Shown: piece after piece, positions 47,177-56,975 of the stretch | Layout: each line of letters opens with the position of its first letter | Numbering within the stretch: position 1 is the stretch's first letter | NCBI RefSeq assembly: GCF_003075455.1 | Contig: NZ_QDAE01000008.1 | Coordinates: 1 to 64,000, forward strand | Source of the DNA: Arthrobacter sp. Bz4 | GTDB lineage: Bacteria; Actinomycetota; Actinomycetes; Actinomycetales; Micrococcaceae | Direction of reading: 5' to 3' | DNA: 64,000 nt | Translations under genes and position numbers: made by a program | The notes under the pieces: generated by a model | Told to the model about the DNA's origin: nothing | The model's input: the letters and a program-made list of their open reading frames with translations, nothing else | Databases searched by the model: none

Positions 47177-47616
47177 CTGAACCGTTCCACCAGTTGTGTC
47201 GCCGACGAGTCGACGACCACTACCGAATCGTCGACGCTGTGTCCGGGCGGCATGAACGGCAAGTTGATGCCGAGTCGGACACCGACCGTCACTCCTGAAC
47301 CGGGGGTGAGGCATTCGCCGTTGCAGTTCACCTCGATCTCCGCTTCCGACGCGTCGAACCCGAAATCGTTCAGGACGAGGATCGCTGCCTGATGCGCCTG
47401 AGAGGTCGCCTCAGGCAGCGATTCCTCGGTGACGTAAATTTTGGCTGCCTGATCAGCGGCCCCGACCACGGCGAAGGAACCCGCCTGCAACCGACCAATG
47501 GTCAGGACAAAGTAGATCACCGGCACCAGCAAAACGAGTCCGAGGAAGACAAATTCGACGACGGCGCTCCCCCTCTCCTGTTCAGCTGTCGGTGGGCTCG
47601 CGTGGAAGCACCGCAT
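47173..47616 (-). CDS. TadE-family pilus-assembly protein
   Basis: A 147-residue TadE-like minor pilin. A short cytoplasmic start, then ERGSAVVEFVFLGLVLLVPVIY, the typical Glu followed by a hydrophobic helix, then an extracellular part with a CNGEC pair that may form a disulfide. A good GGAGGTG lies seven bases before the ATG. It overlaps the preceding TadE-like gene by 35 bases. Confidence 0.85.
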   Translation of the reverse strand: MRCFHASPPTAEQERGSAVVEFVFLGLVLLVPVIYFVLTIGRLQAGSFAVVGAADQAAKIYVTEESLPEATSQAHQAAILVLNDFGFDASEAEIEVNCNGECLTPGSGVTVGVRLGINLPFMPPGHSVDDSVVVVDSSATQLVERFR

Positions 47617-47992
47617 GACCAGTCACCTCCAACACTCCCGCGGGACCGATCAGGCCGATCACTGGCAGTGGCGCCCGGACGGTCACCGCCAGCAGCGACA
47701 ATCCGTTCTGGTTGATTTCGTCGACGGAGATTTCCTCGGCGTATCCATCGCTGAGTGCGGTGGAGATGATGACTCCAGTTCGCTGTTGCGCGTCGGCTGC
47801 GGTCCGATCAGCCAGCGTTCCGTAGCGTGCCCCTGACGACGCCGCATCAATCAGGGTGTTCCGGACGTGAAGCACCAGGGTGAGCTGGATGACCGCAACG
47901 AAAATGACGGTCAGGAGTCCCCCGATCAGTGCGAAGTCCACCACCGCTGCCCCACGCTCGTGGCTGGTATTGCCGTCCGGTTCTCTCCTCAC
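47582..47992 (-). CDS. TadE-family pilus-assembly protein
   Basis: A 136-residue TadE-like protein with HERGAAVVDFALIGGLLTVIF (about 11-31), where Asp stands in place of the usual Glu, and a short extracellular domain. It neighbours a second TadE-like gene. Paired TadE/TadF-type proteins are usual in Tad systems. Confidence 0.84.
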   Translation of the reverse strand: MRREPDGNTSHERGAAVVDFALIGGLLTVIFVAVIQLTLVLHVRNTLIDAASSGARYGTLADRTAADAQQRTGVIISTALSDGYAEEISVDEINQNGLSLLAVTVRAPLPVIGLIGPAGVLEVTGHAVLPREPTDS

Positions 47993-48002
47993 CGCTGGCC
48001 GA

Positions 48003-48266
48003 TCAGGGGCTGACGCGACTGATCGCGTCGTTGAAGAGGTTCTCCAATGCGGGACCGGCCAGAGCGAGCAGCGCTGCTACCAGTACCGCGGACATTAGGG
48101 TGATCATCACCCAGCCGGGAACATCTCCTCGCTCGGGCGGGTCATCCGCTGCGTTGTTCACCGTTCTCACCAGCCGGGTGAGCGCGAGCGCCAGGTACAG
48201 GTGAAGAGCTTGCAGGATCCGGTAAATGATTCGGTTCAGTTTCACTTTTTCCTCTTCCGTCGACAC
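48003..48266 (-). CDS. Small membrane protein in the Flp-pilin position of the Tad locus
   Basis: An 87-residue protein with a polar N-terminus (about 1-48) and one hydrophobic segment near the C-terminus (VPGWVMITLMSAVLVAALLALAGP). It occupies the slot between tadC and tadE where an Flp pilin is expected. It lacks the classical G-x4-E-Y prepilin cleavage motif, though G-W after DVP is a possible processing site. It could be a diverged pilin or an anchor protein. Confidence 0.68.
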   Translation of the reverse strand: MSTEEEKVKLNRIIYRILQALHLYLALALTRLVRTVNNAADDPPERGDVPGWVMITLMSAVLVAALLALAGPALENLFNDAISRVSP

Positions 48267-48277
48267 TGGTGGGTGGA

Positions 48278-49219
48278 TTACAGGCCAAGGCTGATGAGTG
48301 CGATGCCTGGGTACACGGCAAAAAGGACCGTCAGGGGAAGCACCCCAAAAACCAGGGGGATCATCATGGCGATCTCCTTCTTCCCGGCTGCTTCCATCAA
48401 CTCGCGTTTGGATACATCACGGACGTCCTGCGCCTGCGCCCGGAGAACATCGGCGAGCGGAGTTCCACGCTGCACAGCGACAGTGATGCCATCCACAAAA
48501 CGCACCAGTGGTGTCAGCCTGGTCCGGTTCGAAAAATCCTGCAGAGCAGTCATTAGCGGCGACCCTGCTCGGGTTTCCGCGAGCACCCGCTCGAACTCCC
48601 GGGAAAGCTCCCCGTTAGATGTTCGACAGATCCGCTCGAGGGCACCCGTCGCGCTTTCGCCTGCGCTGACCGCGAGGGCCATTAGCTCGGCCAGGCTCGG
48701 GAACTCGGCCAGCATCCTAGCTTCCCTTCTCCGAATCTGGACCGACAGGAAGTAGTCCCGCAACACGTAGCCTCCCACCGTGCACCCGATCACGATGGCT
48801 ACAGCGGGAAGCGGGCCGATGCTGCCCGACATTGCCAGGGATACCATCAGGAAAGTGGATGTGCCAAGGCCGAAAGCTGCCCACAGTATTTGCTCGGCCC
48901 GAAAGTCGGCCACCTGTTGTTCCTGACCCGCCTGCGATAGGCGTCTCGCGAGGGCTGCGGACGCCGGGTTGAACCGGCCCAGCCAGCGGACGACGTCGTC
49001 CAGTACCGGCCGTGCGATGCGCTCGATTGGCCCAAATGGGCTCACTGATGACGGCGGTCCATCCAGTAGCCGGGAACGAACGTCCACTGATTTCAGCTGC
49101 GGTGCTACACGGTCAACGAATCGTGCTGGTCTAAAGAAGGGGACCCGCACCAGAATGAGCCAAAGACCAGCCCCGAGGGAGCCGCCCATCAGGATGGCCA
49201 GTGCCTGGTGGTCCATCAT
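48278..49219 (-). CDS. tadC: TadC-like type II secretion F-family protein
   Basis: A 313-residue membrane protein with hydrophobic segments at the N-terminus, about 115-155 and at the C-terminus, and the T2SF domain (about 170-290: EFPSLAELMALAVSAGES). With TadB it forms the inner-membrane platform of Tad pili. It overlaps tadB by four bases. Confidence 0.88.
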   Translation of the reverse strand: MMDHQALAILMGGSLGAGLWLILVRVPFFRPARFVDRVAPQLKSVDVRSRLLDGPPSSVSPFGPIERIARPVLDDVVRWLGRFNPASAALARRLSQAGQEQQVADFRAEQILWAAFGLGTSTFLMVSLAMSGSIGPLPAVAIVIGCTVGGYVLRDYFLSVQIRRREARMLAEFPSLAELMALAVSAGESATGALERICRTSNGELSREFERVLAETRAGSPLMTALQDFSNRTRLTPLVRFVDGITVAVQRGTPLADVLRAQAQDVRDVSKRELMEAAGKKEIAMMIPLVFGVLPLTVLFAVYPGIALISLGL

Positions 49220-50073
49220 CGCAGTACCCGTTCGTCCTGGGGCAAGGCGCCGATCCGGAGCATAATCCGGTAGCAGACCACCGAAACCACCAGACCGCCA
49301 ATTAGCACTCCGGCACCCGTGGCGGTGTTATAGGCTCTTACCGCTTCCGGGCGGGTAGCGAGCAGCATCAGCACGAGCCAGGGGGCAGCAACAGCCAGCC
49401 GCGCAGCATTGATGGTCCAGGACTGGCGGGCTTCCAGTTCGCTTCGCGTCCGGGCGCTATCCCGCAGAAATTCCGCGAGCGTACCCAACAGCCGTCCAAG
49501 GTCGGAGCCACCTACATCCCGAGTCATTCTCAGCGCCTCGATAATGCGATCTGCGACTGGATCAGCGAGTCTGGCTTTCAATCGCTCCAGGGCATCATCG
49601 AACCGGGCGCCCGCGCGGTAGTCGTCGCTGAACGCGGTGAAGGCATGACGCAGCTCTGTAGGACCCTTCTCGCCCAGTTGGCTGATGGCTTCGGGCAGGG
49701 ACAGCCCTGCGCGGATGGCTGATCGCAGGTGATCGACGACGTCGGGCCAGAGTTCTCTGAGTGAAGCCGCCCGACGACGCGCGCGCCACCTGACGACGCC
49801 CACGGGTAGCAGCGAACCGAACAGACCGAAGCAGGCCGCGATCGGAGGAGACCCGGTGAGGACGAGCACCGCCAGGAAGACCACCCCTCCGATGCCCAGT
49901 GACGTGGCAATCAGGCCTCCCGCTGAGACAGCTTCGATACCCGCGCGCAGCAGCAGGTCGTCAACTCGGCGGTTTCGGCGAGTAGTCTGCTGACTTTTGC
50001 GGGGTTCAGCCCAGAAGGACCACCAGATCATGAACAGACCCGTTCCGAGTCCTGCCCCGATGACCGTAATCAT
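49216..50073 (-). CDS. tadB: TadB-like type II secretion F-family protein
   Basis: A 285-residue membrane protein with segments near 5-20, 50-90 and 230-275, and a T2SF domain (about 115-220: LWPDVVDHLRSAIRAGLSLPEAI). Platform protein of the Tad pilus machine. It overlaps tadA and tadC by four bases each, so the set is tightly coupled. Confidence 0.88.
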   Translation of the reverse strand: MITVIGAGLGTGLFMIWWSFWAEPRKSQQTTRRNRRVDDLLLRAGIEAVSAGGLIATSLGIGGVVFLAVLVLTGSPPIAACFGLFGSLLPVGVVRWRARRRAASLRELWPDVVDHLRSAIRAGLSLPEAISQLGEKGPTELRHAFTAFSDDYRAGARFDDALERLKARLADPVADRIIEALRMTRDVGGSDLGRLLGTLAEFLRDSARTRSELEARQSWTINAARLAVAAPWLVLMLLATRPEAVRAYNTATGAGVLIGGLVVSVVCYRIMLRIGALPQDERVLR

Positions 50074-51296
50074 GTCGCTGGTCCCAGGAGGCGGGCAATC
50101 TGGAAACCTGCACTGGCGAATTTTTCTTCGGAGGGCATGGCGGACGCTGTGACAACGAGGTCACCGTCGACTCTTTGAAACACGGCCGATGATTCGATGA
50201 TGCCGTTTTCCACCCGCCTGCCGAGGGACAGAATTTCAGTGACCCTCCTGCGTCCGTCTCGAAAGCGTTCGCAGTGAACCACGAGATCGATGCATGACGC
50301 CACCGTGGGCACCACAAAAGCACTAGAGATGTTGTCCCCAGCCAGCAAGGGAAGAGTGCAGATCTTAGTCACTGCATCATGGGCGCTGTTGGCATGCACG
50401 CTACACATCCCCGGCAGCCCGGAATTAAGGGCGACCAGCATGTCAAGGCTTTCCGCCTCCCGAACCTCACCCACGATCAGCCGGTCGGGGCGCATCCGAA
50501 GTGCTTCCTTGACCAGTCTCCGGAGCGGAATCTCCCCCTGTCCCTCCAAATTGGGTGGTCGGCATTGCATCCCCACCACGTCTCGCAGCGGAAGCTTGAG
50601 TTCGAAGATCTCCTCGACCGTCACCACCCGCTCCCGGGAACCGATACTTGAACCAAGACAGTTCAGCAGGGTTGTTTTACCGGCCTGGGTGGCACCCGAC
50701 ACCAGGATGTTCAGCCCGCTCACTACCGCTGCGTCCAGGAATCGGGCAGCTTGCGGCGACAGGGTCCCCAACCCGACGAGGTGTTCCAGCCGGGTCGCTT
50801 TGGCAATGAACTTTCGAATATTGACTGACCAATGACGGCGCGTCACATCCGGGATGACCACATGGAGGCGTGATCCATCAGGCAGTGCCGCATCCACAAA
50901 CGGAGAGGATAGGTCGAGCCGTCTGCCCGATGATTTGAGCATACGTTCGACCAGGTCGTGGATTTGCTGCTCGCTCAAAACCAGCGAGGTCAACTCTGAT
51001 TCACCGGACCGTGCAACGAAAATCTCGGTCGGTGAGTTGATCCAGACCTCTTCGACTGTCGGATCATCGAAGAACGGCTGCAAGGCGCCAAAACCGGCGA
51101 CTGCGTCGAACACGAACTTCTGCGCCACGTCGCGCTGCCCGAGTTGCGGGAGTGTACCGAGCATGGTGCGCTCGTCGTAATCGTCAACGGCGGCCTGCAC
51201 CAGCCGCAACACCTCATCACTCTGCCGGGCCGGGTCTAGCCCACGACGGCGGATGAGCTCACGAACCTCATCCTCGATAATGCGTACGGCGTCCAT
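50070..51296 (-). CDS. tadA: TadA/CpaF-family secretion ATPase
   Basis: A 408-residue hexameric ATPase. Walker A is GATQAGKTTLLN near residue 205, the Asp box EEIFELKLP follows, and Walker B/His box lies in RPDRLIVGEVREAESLDMLVALN. It powers assembly of Flp-type pili or secretion. No TadZ, prepilin peptidase or outer components appear here, so those must be elsewhere or absent. It diverges from the secreted GH25-like gene. Confidence 0.92.
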   Translation of the reverse strand: MDAVRIIEDEVRELIRRRGLDPARQSDEVLRLVQAAVDDYDERTMLGTLPQLGQRDVAQKFVFDAVAGFGALQPFFDDPTVEEVWINSPTEIFVARSGESELTSLVLSEQQIHDLVERMLKSSGRRLDLSSPFVDAALPDGSRLHVVIPDVTRRHWSVNIRKFIAKATRLEHLVGLGTLSPQAARFLDAAVVSGLNILVSGATQAGKTTLLNCLGSSIGSRERVVTVEEIFELKLPLRDVVGMQCRPPNLEGQGEIPLRRLVKEALRMRPDRLIVGEVREAESLDMLVALNSGLPGMCSVHANSAHDAVTKICTLPLLAGDNISSAFVVPTVASCIDLVVHCERFRDGRRRVTEILSLGRRVENGIIESSAVFQRVDGDLVVTASAMPSEEKFASAGFQIARLLGPAT

Positions 51297-51543
51297 AGGA
51301 GTCCCTTGAAACAGGGCAGCCCGGCCTCTGGGGCCGGAACGCCCGAGACCGTGGGTGTAACCGGTGAATGCACTACAGGATAAGGGAAACAGGGGTCTTC
51401 GCCCACCCCCTGGTCAGGCGCTGTGGATAACGATCACCCTTGCCGAAACAGCTGCATCTGTAGTCACATCAGTCACAGTGGGCTATCCTCGAGGGGACGA
51501 CGCCCTCTCTCGCCTCGGGCTCGCATTACTCGGAGACTTTTCT

Positions 51544-53447
51544 GTGAACCACTCTCGCGCCTCTACTGTCCTTGCCGCCGCATTCCTTACCGCAGCGCTA
51601 GCTGCGGGGTCCGTGCCAGCCATCGCCACCCCGCAACCCGTCCCACCAGAACCGACCATTTCGGCGCCGGCTGACGCAACGCCACCCGAATTGACACCTG
51701 CTGGTCCTCCCGATGGCCCCACGACGCCGGCTCCTGCCGAGGTGGCGACCGTCGACCCTGAGATCGTTGATCCGGCGGCTGAGACTCCGGTGCCCGCTGA
51801 GGTGGCGCCCGCCGAGGTTGCACCGGAAGAACTTACCGCTGCCGAATTAGCCGCGGATCCTGAAGCACTTGCGAAACTGATCGGTCCCCATGGTGCGAGC
51901 CTGGGGCAAGGCGCCGAGCGGATCGCCGAGTCCGGTGATCCGCAGATCCCAACCGCCCGGGAACTTCAGAACCAGTCAACTTTGAGCGACGCGCCTGCAG
52001 CAGCTACCGATCCTGCGGCGGTGAACCTGTGGCGCCCCCAAGGCACATTGGGCGTTGACGTCAGCAGCTACCAGGCAACGTCAACTGGTCGGCGGCGTGG
52101 AATCAGGGTTCCAGGTTCGCCTACACCAAGGCAACCGAGGCGACGAGTTACAAGAACCCCTACTACAGCCAGCAGTACACGGGTTCGGCAAGCGCTGGCA
52201 TGGTCCGCGGCGCCTACCACTTCGCCATTCCAAGCATCTCCTCGGGAGCCGCGCAGGCCAACTACTTCATTAACAACGGTGGCGGTTGGTCGGCCGACGG
52301 TAAGACCCTTCCCCCGCTGCTCGACGTCGAGTACAACCCCTATTCCTCGCTCGGCAACTCCTGCTACAACATGAGTCCCTCGCAGATGGTGAACTGGATC
52401 CGGGACTTCTCGAACACCATGCTGGACCGCACCGGTCGCGTACCCATGATCTACACCACCACCGACTGGTGGAACAGGTGCACGGGAAACTCGACAGCCT
52501 TCGCCAACCACCCGCTGCACATCGCCTCCTACAACAATGTGGGCGCGGGCACCCTCCCCTCCGGCTGGAACAAGTACAGCCTCTGGCAGTACACCAGCGA
52601 AGGTCCAGTGGTCGGCGACTGGAACGTCTGGAACGGCACGTCCGCCGCCCTTCAACGCTTCGTCCGGAACGAGGCAGCGCCAGCTCCGGCACCTCAGCGG
52701 CCCTCAATCCGTTCAACAGCCGACGTGATAGCAATCGACAGCTTTGGCAAGCTCTTCAACTATCCGAGCACCGGGCGCGGCTCACTCGGGACCAGGGCAC
52801 AGATCGGGTCTGGTTGGGGATCCGCCAAATCAATTCACCAGGTGGATTGGAACGACGACGGAGTCCTCGACATCCTTGCCCAGTGGAATAACGGCCGGCT
52901 GAGCGTCTACTACGGGCAGCCAGCAGGAGGATTCCAGTCGGCCATAATTCTGGCAGCGTCAGGATGGGGCGGCATGCAGCTCTCCGTTGGCGATTGGATT
53001 AGTGGCGCCCGCCCATCCATCACAGGCGTCCGCACAGACGGATCACTCCATTACTGGGCACAGACCCGCAGCGGATCCTTGGCTGCTCCCCGCCAGGTCG
53101 GCCACGGGTTTAATGGAATGCAGATAGTGATGACCGATTACGACACGAACGGCACCCAGGATCTGCTCGCTCGCAACGGCCAGTCACAGCTGGTGTTGTA
53201 CAAAGGCAACGGCGACGGTCGCTTCGCTCCTGCGTCGAGGCCGGTAGTTGGCTCAGGGTGGGGAAAGATGGTGACTCTCAACGCGGTGTCGGGCTTCAAG
53301 GGCAGCGGCACCCAGGGCATTATTGCCAAACGCAACGACGGCAATCTGTATTACTATTCGATCGTGGACGGGGCCCGGTGGGGTACCTCAGGGCAGATCG
53401 GCCACGGCTGGTCGTCCATGAGGATCACTGGCGCTCAAATCAACTAA
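51544..53447 (+). pseudogene. Secreted GH25-family lysozyme-like protein with FG-GAP repeats, frameshifted as read
   Basis: The restored protein is about 634 residues. Signal peptide (1-28, ending SVPAIA), a Pro/Ala/Glu-rich spacer (about 30-150), a GH25 domain (GVDVSSYQ, then [33 protein letters not shown]) and a C-terminal FG-GAP-type propeller (about 420-634). The first frame is left after SSYQ near 52074; the other frame continues from 52077 to 53447. One missing G in CAGGGC (52074-52075) repairs it. GH25 enzymes cleave MurNAc-GlcNAc bonds. It diverges from tadA. A sequencing indel is likely. The GTG at 51544 gives the signal peptide start; the longer ORF upstream is not supported. Confidence 0.87.
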
Positions 53448-53456
53448 GCGGTAACC

Positions 53457-53498
53457 AGCACCCGACCGTGCGCCCGGCCGGCGCCGCGTTCGGGTGCT
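53457..53498. terminator. Possible hairpin between convergent genes
   Basis: AGCACCCGA (53457-53465) pairs with TCGGGTGCT (53490-53498). There is no T run on the plus strand. Its position between convergent genes supports a terminating role but it is weak. Confidence 0.4.
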
Positions 53499-54499
53499 TA
53501 CCTGCGGGAGCCGCGTTGTTCGATCACGGCCGAGTACAGGTCAAGGAGGGTCGCCACACCGACCTTTGCGTCATGTACCCGCCCGATAAACCCCGGCCCG
53601 TCCTGGACGGAAGCAGCTCCCCGAACGTCGTCAATAACTGAGAAGACGCTGGCGGCGACTGCTGCTGGCCCGGCGGCGCCCAACAACTGGAGCAGCGGAT
53701 AATACTCAGGATTGGCGCTGCTCACGACTGGTACGCCGGTGGCTAACGCCTCAAGTTCGCTGACGCTGAGGACGTCAGTCATTTGCCCAATGACCACCGA
53801 CGCCGTCGCCAGCCACTCACGGTAGTCATCGTGTGGCATTTTCGGGACGAGGGTGACGCCCACGTTCCGGGCTTCTTCCGTCTCGGACCCCCAGTCCAGT
53901 CCTAACAGTTCAAGGTCCGGTCGTTCCCGCTTCAGGCGTGCGGCTACCTCAATCTGGGCTTCAGCACCCTTCACCGGATCCCAGCGGGAGGCGAAGATCA
54001 CGCGGCCCGTCACTGGTCGCCACAGCGGGGCTCGGTCCAATCGCACCGTCACGGGAAGGTACACCGCCCGGTCTGTGAGATTCTCGACGTGTTCCCTCAG
54101 ATCAGGGGTCGAGTAGAGAACCCGATCGGCGTGTTCAGTGCCATAACGCAGCTTCGGAGTCCAGTCCTCTTCGTACTGGCGGGTCCGCACGTCAGTACCG
54201 TGAAGGTGAAGGACCCATGGTGACCGCAGCCAGCGCGCGTGGGGAGCCAGTCCGCCAGTGTGAATATGAACGACGTCCGAACGCGCACTTTCCAACGCTA
54301 ACGTCGCATCCCAGGCAACCGGACGCGTTCGTTTCACGATGTGTCCCAGCGGGCCCGACCACTTGCGCCTGTAATACCAGGGAATGCCGGTCATCCTCCA
54401 GGGTTGGCCCATTTCGTTGGCCATATCCACCAGGTTCCGGCCCACCATTGCCGCATCATGAACGTGGAGGGCTCGTATGTGATTCGGGTATCCGCACAC
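53498..54499 (-). CDS. Glycosyltransferase, GT4-like
   Basis: A 333-residue GT-B-fold glycosyltransferase. The donor-binding half has IFASRWDPVKGAEAQIEVAARL and, later, DVLSVSELEALATGVPVVSSAN, the E-x7-E-like motif of GT4. HLHGTDVR lies in the acceptor half. Substrates are unknown. Its GTG start overlaps the TAG stop of the preceding glycosyltransferase by one base (TAGTG), so the two are coupled. Confidence 0.85.
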   Translation of the reverse strand: MCGYPNHIRALHVHDAAMVGRNLVDMANEMGQPWRMTGIPWYYRRKWSGPLGHIVKRTRPVAWDATLALESARSDVVHIHTGGLAPHARWLRSPWVLHLHGTDVRTRQYEEDWTPKLRYGTEHADRVLYSTPDLREHVENLTDRAVYLPVTVRLDRAPLWRPVTGRVIFASRWDPVKGAEAQIEVAARLKRERPDLELLGLDWGSETEEARNVGVTLVPKMPHDDYREWLATASVVIGQMTDVLSVSELEALATGVPVVSSANPEYYPLLQLLGAAGPAAVAASVFSVIDDVRGAASVQDGPGFIGRVHDAKVGVATLLDLYSAVIEQRGSRR

Positions 54500-55683
54500 T
54501 ATGCGATACCGCTCAGCTTCTTGACTGCCTTGGCCCAGATGATCGATTCATTCGCCGCACCAAGGATCTCGGCGTTCTCGTGGGAAGCCTGTTTCATGGC
54601 CGCAATTTCCTCGGCTGTGGCAGCCACGAGCAGTTTCGCTGACGTCTCGGCGTCAAAATCCTCCGCAACAATGCCGATTCCGTATTGGTTCACTATCCCA
54701 GCCATCTCTGTCGATGGGCCGATGAGGAGAGCAAGACGGGCCTGGACGAATTCGAAGAGCTTATTCGGCAAAGCGTGCCGCATGTTGAAGTTTAGTGGCG
54801 GGCACAGGTAGAAACCTACGTCGTAACCGTGCAGGAAAGGCACAATCTGATCGAAACTCACTGGGGGCAGTACCCGGACTGCGTTGTTGGGTATGGAATC
54901 TGCCAATGCTGTGAGCTCGTCAATATACTTCTGCTCCCCGGGAACGAGCACCACGTCGAAGGTGGCAGTTCCAGGTTTGATCTCGTTCGCCCGCTTGACG
55001 GCTTCCATCATTACTTCGATTCTGCGGCTTCGCCCAGCAGCCCCAGCGTGGACCAGGCGTAACGGCAGCTTCACTGGCGTCGGGGAGAACCGCGGATCAT
55101 ATGGAGAGGCATTCTTGACAACTCCCGGCTCTGGAATTCCGTATACCTTTGCGTACTCCTCAGCGATGCCTTTAGCGACAGTTGTCACGGAATCGGCTTT
55201 CGTCACATACTTGCGGCAGGCCCACTTCATCATGGGGCCGATAAGCAGGCGCCAGACGATCTTGTCCTCTCCCTGCCGGGGTGCGTACTCATGCAGATCG
55301 GCATGAACACCCAGGCGGGGGCGCAGAGCGACCGCCAAGGGCACGGCCAGTGCGTCGTTAGCCACGACGACGTCAACGCTGCCTGCGGGCACAAGCCGAC
55401 GAACCAATTTCACACGTTCCGAATCGAAATACAGCCGTTCATGGAAGCGGGCGCCCAACAATAGACCGAGGCTGACCGACCCAGTCCTCAGCCGCTCAAG
55501 GTTCCTCGGTACCTCAAAATGCTCCACGGCCCCTTCCACCGCTTTCCCATAACCGCAAGTCACGACGTCTGCGAACTCACTGAACAACCGAATCTGGCGT
55601 AGAACACGCGGATCCCTTTGGATCTCGGAAAACGATAGAACAAGAATTCGCGGTCGAACCGCCGGGGCAACTGCTTCGGTCAT
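54499..55683 (-). CDS. Glycosyltransferase, GT4-like (paralogue A)
   Basis: A 394-residue GT-B-fold protein. It begins RPRILVLSFSEIQRDPRVLRQ and contains DLHEYAPRQGED, VKNASPYDPRF, RLVHAGAAGRSRR and ALPNKLFEFVQARLALLIGPS. It is clearly related to the proteins at 55729-56916 and 59967-61112, so this locus holds a small expanded group. It probably adds a sugar to a cell-surface glycan at the cytoplasmic face; donor and acceptor are unknown. Confidence 0.86.
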   Translation of the reverse strand: MTEAVAPAVRPRILVLSFSEIQRDPRVLRQIRLFSEFADVVTCGYGKAVEGAVEHFEVPRNLERLRTGSVSLGLLLGARFHERLYFDSERVKLVRRLVPAGSVDVVVANDALAVPLAVALRPRLGVHADLHEYAPRQGEDKIVWRLLIGPMMKWACRKYVTKADSVTTVAKGIAEEYAKVYGIPEPGVVKNASPYDPRFSPTPVKLPLRLVHAGAAGRSRRIEVMMEAVKRANEIKPGTATFDVVLVPGEQKYIDELTALADSIPNNAVRVLPPVSFDQIVPFLHGYDVGFYLCPPLNFNMRHALPNKLFEFVQARLALLIGPSTEMAGIVNQYGIGIVAEDFDAETSAKLLVAATAEEIAAMKQASHENAEILGAANESIIWAKAVKKLSGIA

Positions 55684-55728
55684 TTCTTCACTTTCATTGT
55701 CGGTGCGTGGGTCGGTGTACCGTTCTAG

Positions 55729-56916
55729 CTATTGTCCTCGGTCCAGGAGCGCCTTGACCGCATCAGTCCAGGGTGCCGACAGGGTTTCTGCGCCCAATTC
55801 CTTCGATGCGCCGTGCGATGCTCGCTTCTTCTCCGATACCTCGTCGGCCGTCAGTCGAAGCAACAAGTTGGCTGTCGACTCAGCGTCGAACCCCTCGGCC
55901 ACCCACCCGACACCGTGCCTGATCACCACCTGCTCCATTTCGGGCGACGGCCCGATGACCACGGCGAGTCGAGCCTGAATGTATTCAAACAGCTTGTTTG
56001 GGAGTGCGTATTTCAGATTGAACGTGGTCGGCGGACAGATAAACAGCCCCACGTCGTAGCGATGCAGCAGCGTGACTATTTGGTCGAATCTGACGGGTGG
56101 TATTACCCGGATGGCCTCACCCGGGACAGCCTTCGCCCGTTCAATGAGCTCAGCTATGTAAAGCTTCTCCCCGGGGACCAATACCAGGTCCAACGTAGCT
56201 GTCCCAGGCACTTGGCGGTTTGCCTCCGCCACCGCGTCGATCATCACTTCTACCCGCCTGCTTCGTCCGGCCGCGCCGGTATGAACGATACGGAGCGGGC
56301 TTTCCACCGGGGTCGGGCTGAGCTGGCTCTCATAGGGTGCGGCGTTGGGAACAAACGATGGTTCCGGAAAACCGTAGACCTTGTTGTATTCCCGTGCAAT
56401 CCCCTTCGCGACAGTCGACGTGGACGATGCTTTGCTCACGTACCGCCGGCACGCCCAATCCATGAAGGGTCCCACGAGGAGTCGCCACCGACGTCGGTCC
56501 TCACCCTGGCGGGGTGCGTACTCGTGAAGATCCACATGCACGCCCTTGACCGGCCGTAAGGCGAACGCCAGAGGCGCCGCTATCGCATCGTTGGCGATGA
56601 TCACGTCAAAACTGCCTTCAGGAACCCTCTGCCTGACGTAACGCACTTTTCCCGACCCAAAGTACAAACGCCGATACATTCTCAGGATGCTGAGCGAGAC
56701 CACCAACTTGTAGTTCAGGCGCCAGGGCTCGAGGCTCTGCGGTATTTCAATATGATCAGTTACACCCGATGGAGCACCCCCATATCCACACGAAACGACA
56801 TCGGCGGAACCGCGGAACAGGCTGATCTGCCGAAGAACCCGGGGGTCGCGTTCGATCTTGGAAAAAGATAAGACGAGGATGCGCGGACGCACGGTAGGTT
56901 CGCGGGTATCGGTCAT
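55729..56916 (-). CDS. Glycosyltransferase, GT4-like (paralogue B)
   Basis: A 395-residue protein that parallels paralogue A almost motif by motif: RILVLSFSKIERDPRVLRQ, DLHEYAPRQGEDRRRW, FVPNAAPYESQ, RIVHTGAAGRSRRVEVMIDA and ALPNKLFEYIQARLAVVIGPS. The 45-bp gap to paralogue A and the high similarity suggest tandem duplication. It probably acts on the same glycan at a different step. Confidence 0.86.
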   Translation of the reverse strand: MTDTREPTVRPRILVLSFSKIERDPRVLRQISLFRGSADVVSCGYGGAPSGVTDHIEIPQSLEPWRLNYKLVVSLSILRMYRRLYFGSGKVRYVRQRVPEGSFDVIIANDAIAAPLAFALRPVKGVHVDLHEYAPRQGEDRRRWRLLVGPFMDWACRRYVSKASSTSTVAKGIAREYNKVYGFPEPSFVPNAAPYESQLSPTPVESPLRIVHTGAAGRSRRVEVMIDAVAEANRQVPGTATLDLVLVPGEKLYIAELIERAKAVPGEAIRVIPPVRFDQIVTLLHRYDVGLFICPPTTFNLKYALPNKLFEYIQARLAVVIGPSPEMEQVVIRHGVGWVAEGFDAESTANLLLRLTADEVSEKKRASHGASKELGAETLSAPWTDAVKALLDRGQ

Positions 56917-56975
56917 ATCAATTCACTTTCAGCGCCCCATCAGGATCGCGGATCGCAGGTTTAAGGTGCTTCGGA

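Noticed and set aside
55732-56559. A 275-residue plus-strand ORF across a glycosyltransferase gene.
   Set aside because: It is a shadow frame with Arg/Cys/His-rich composition and no recognisable domain.
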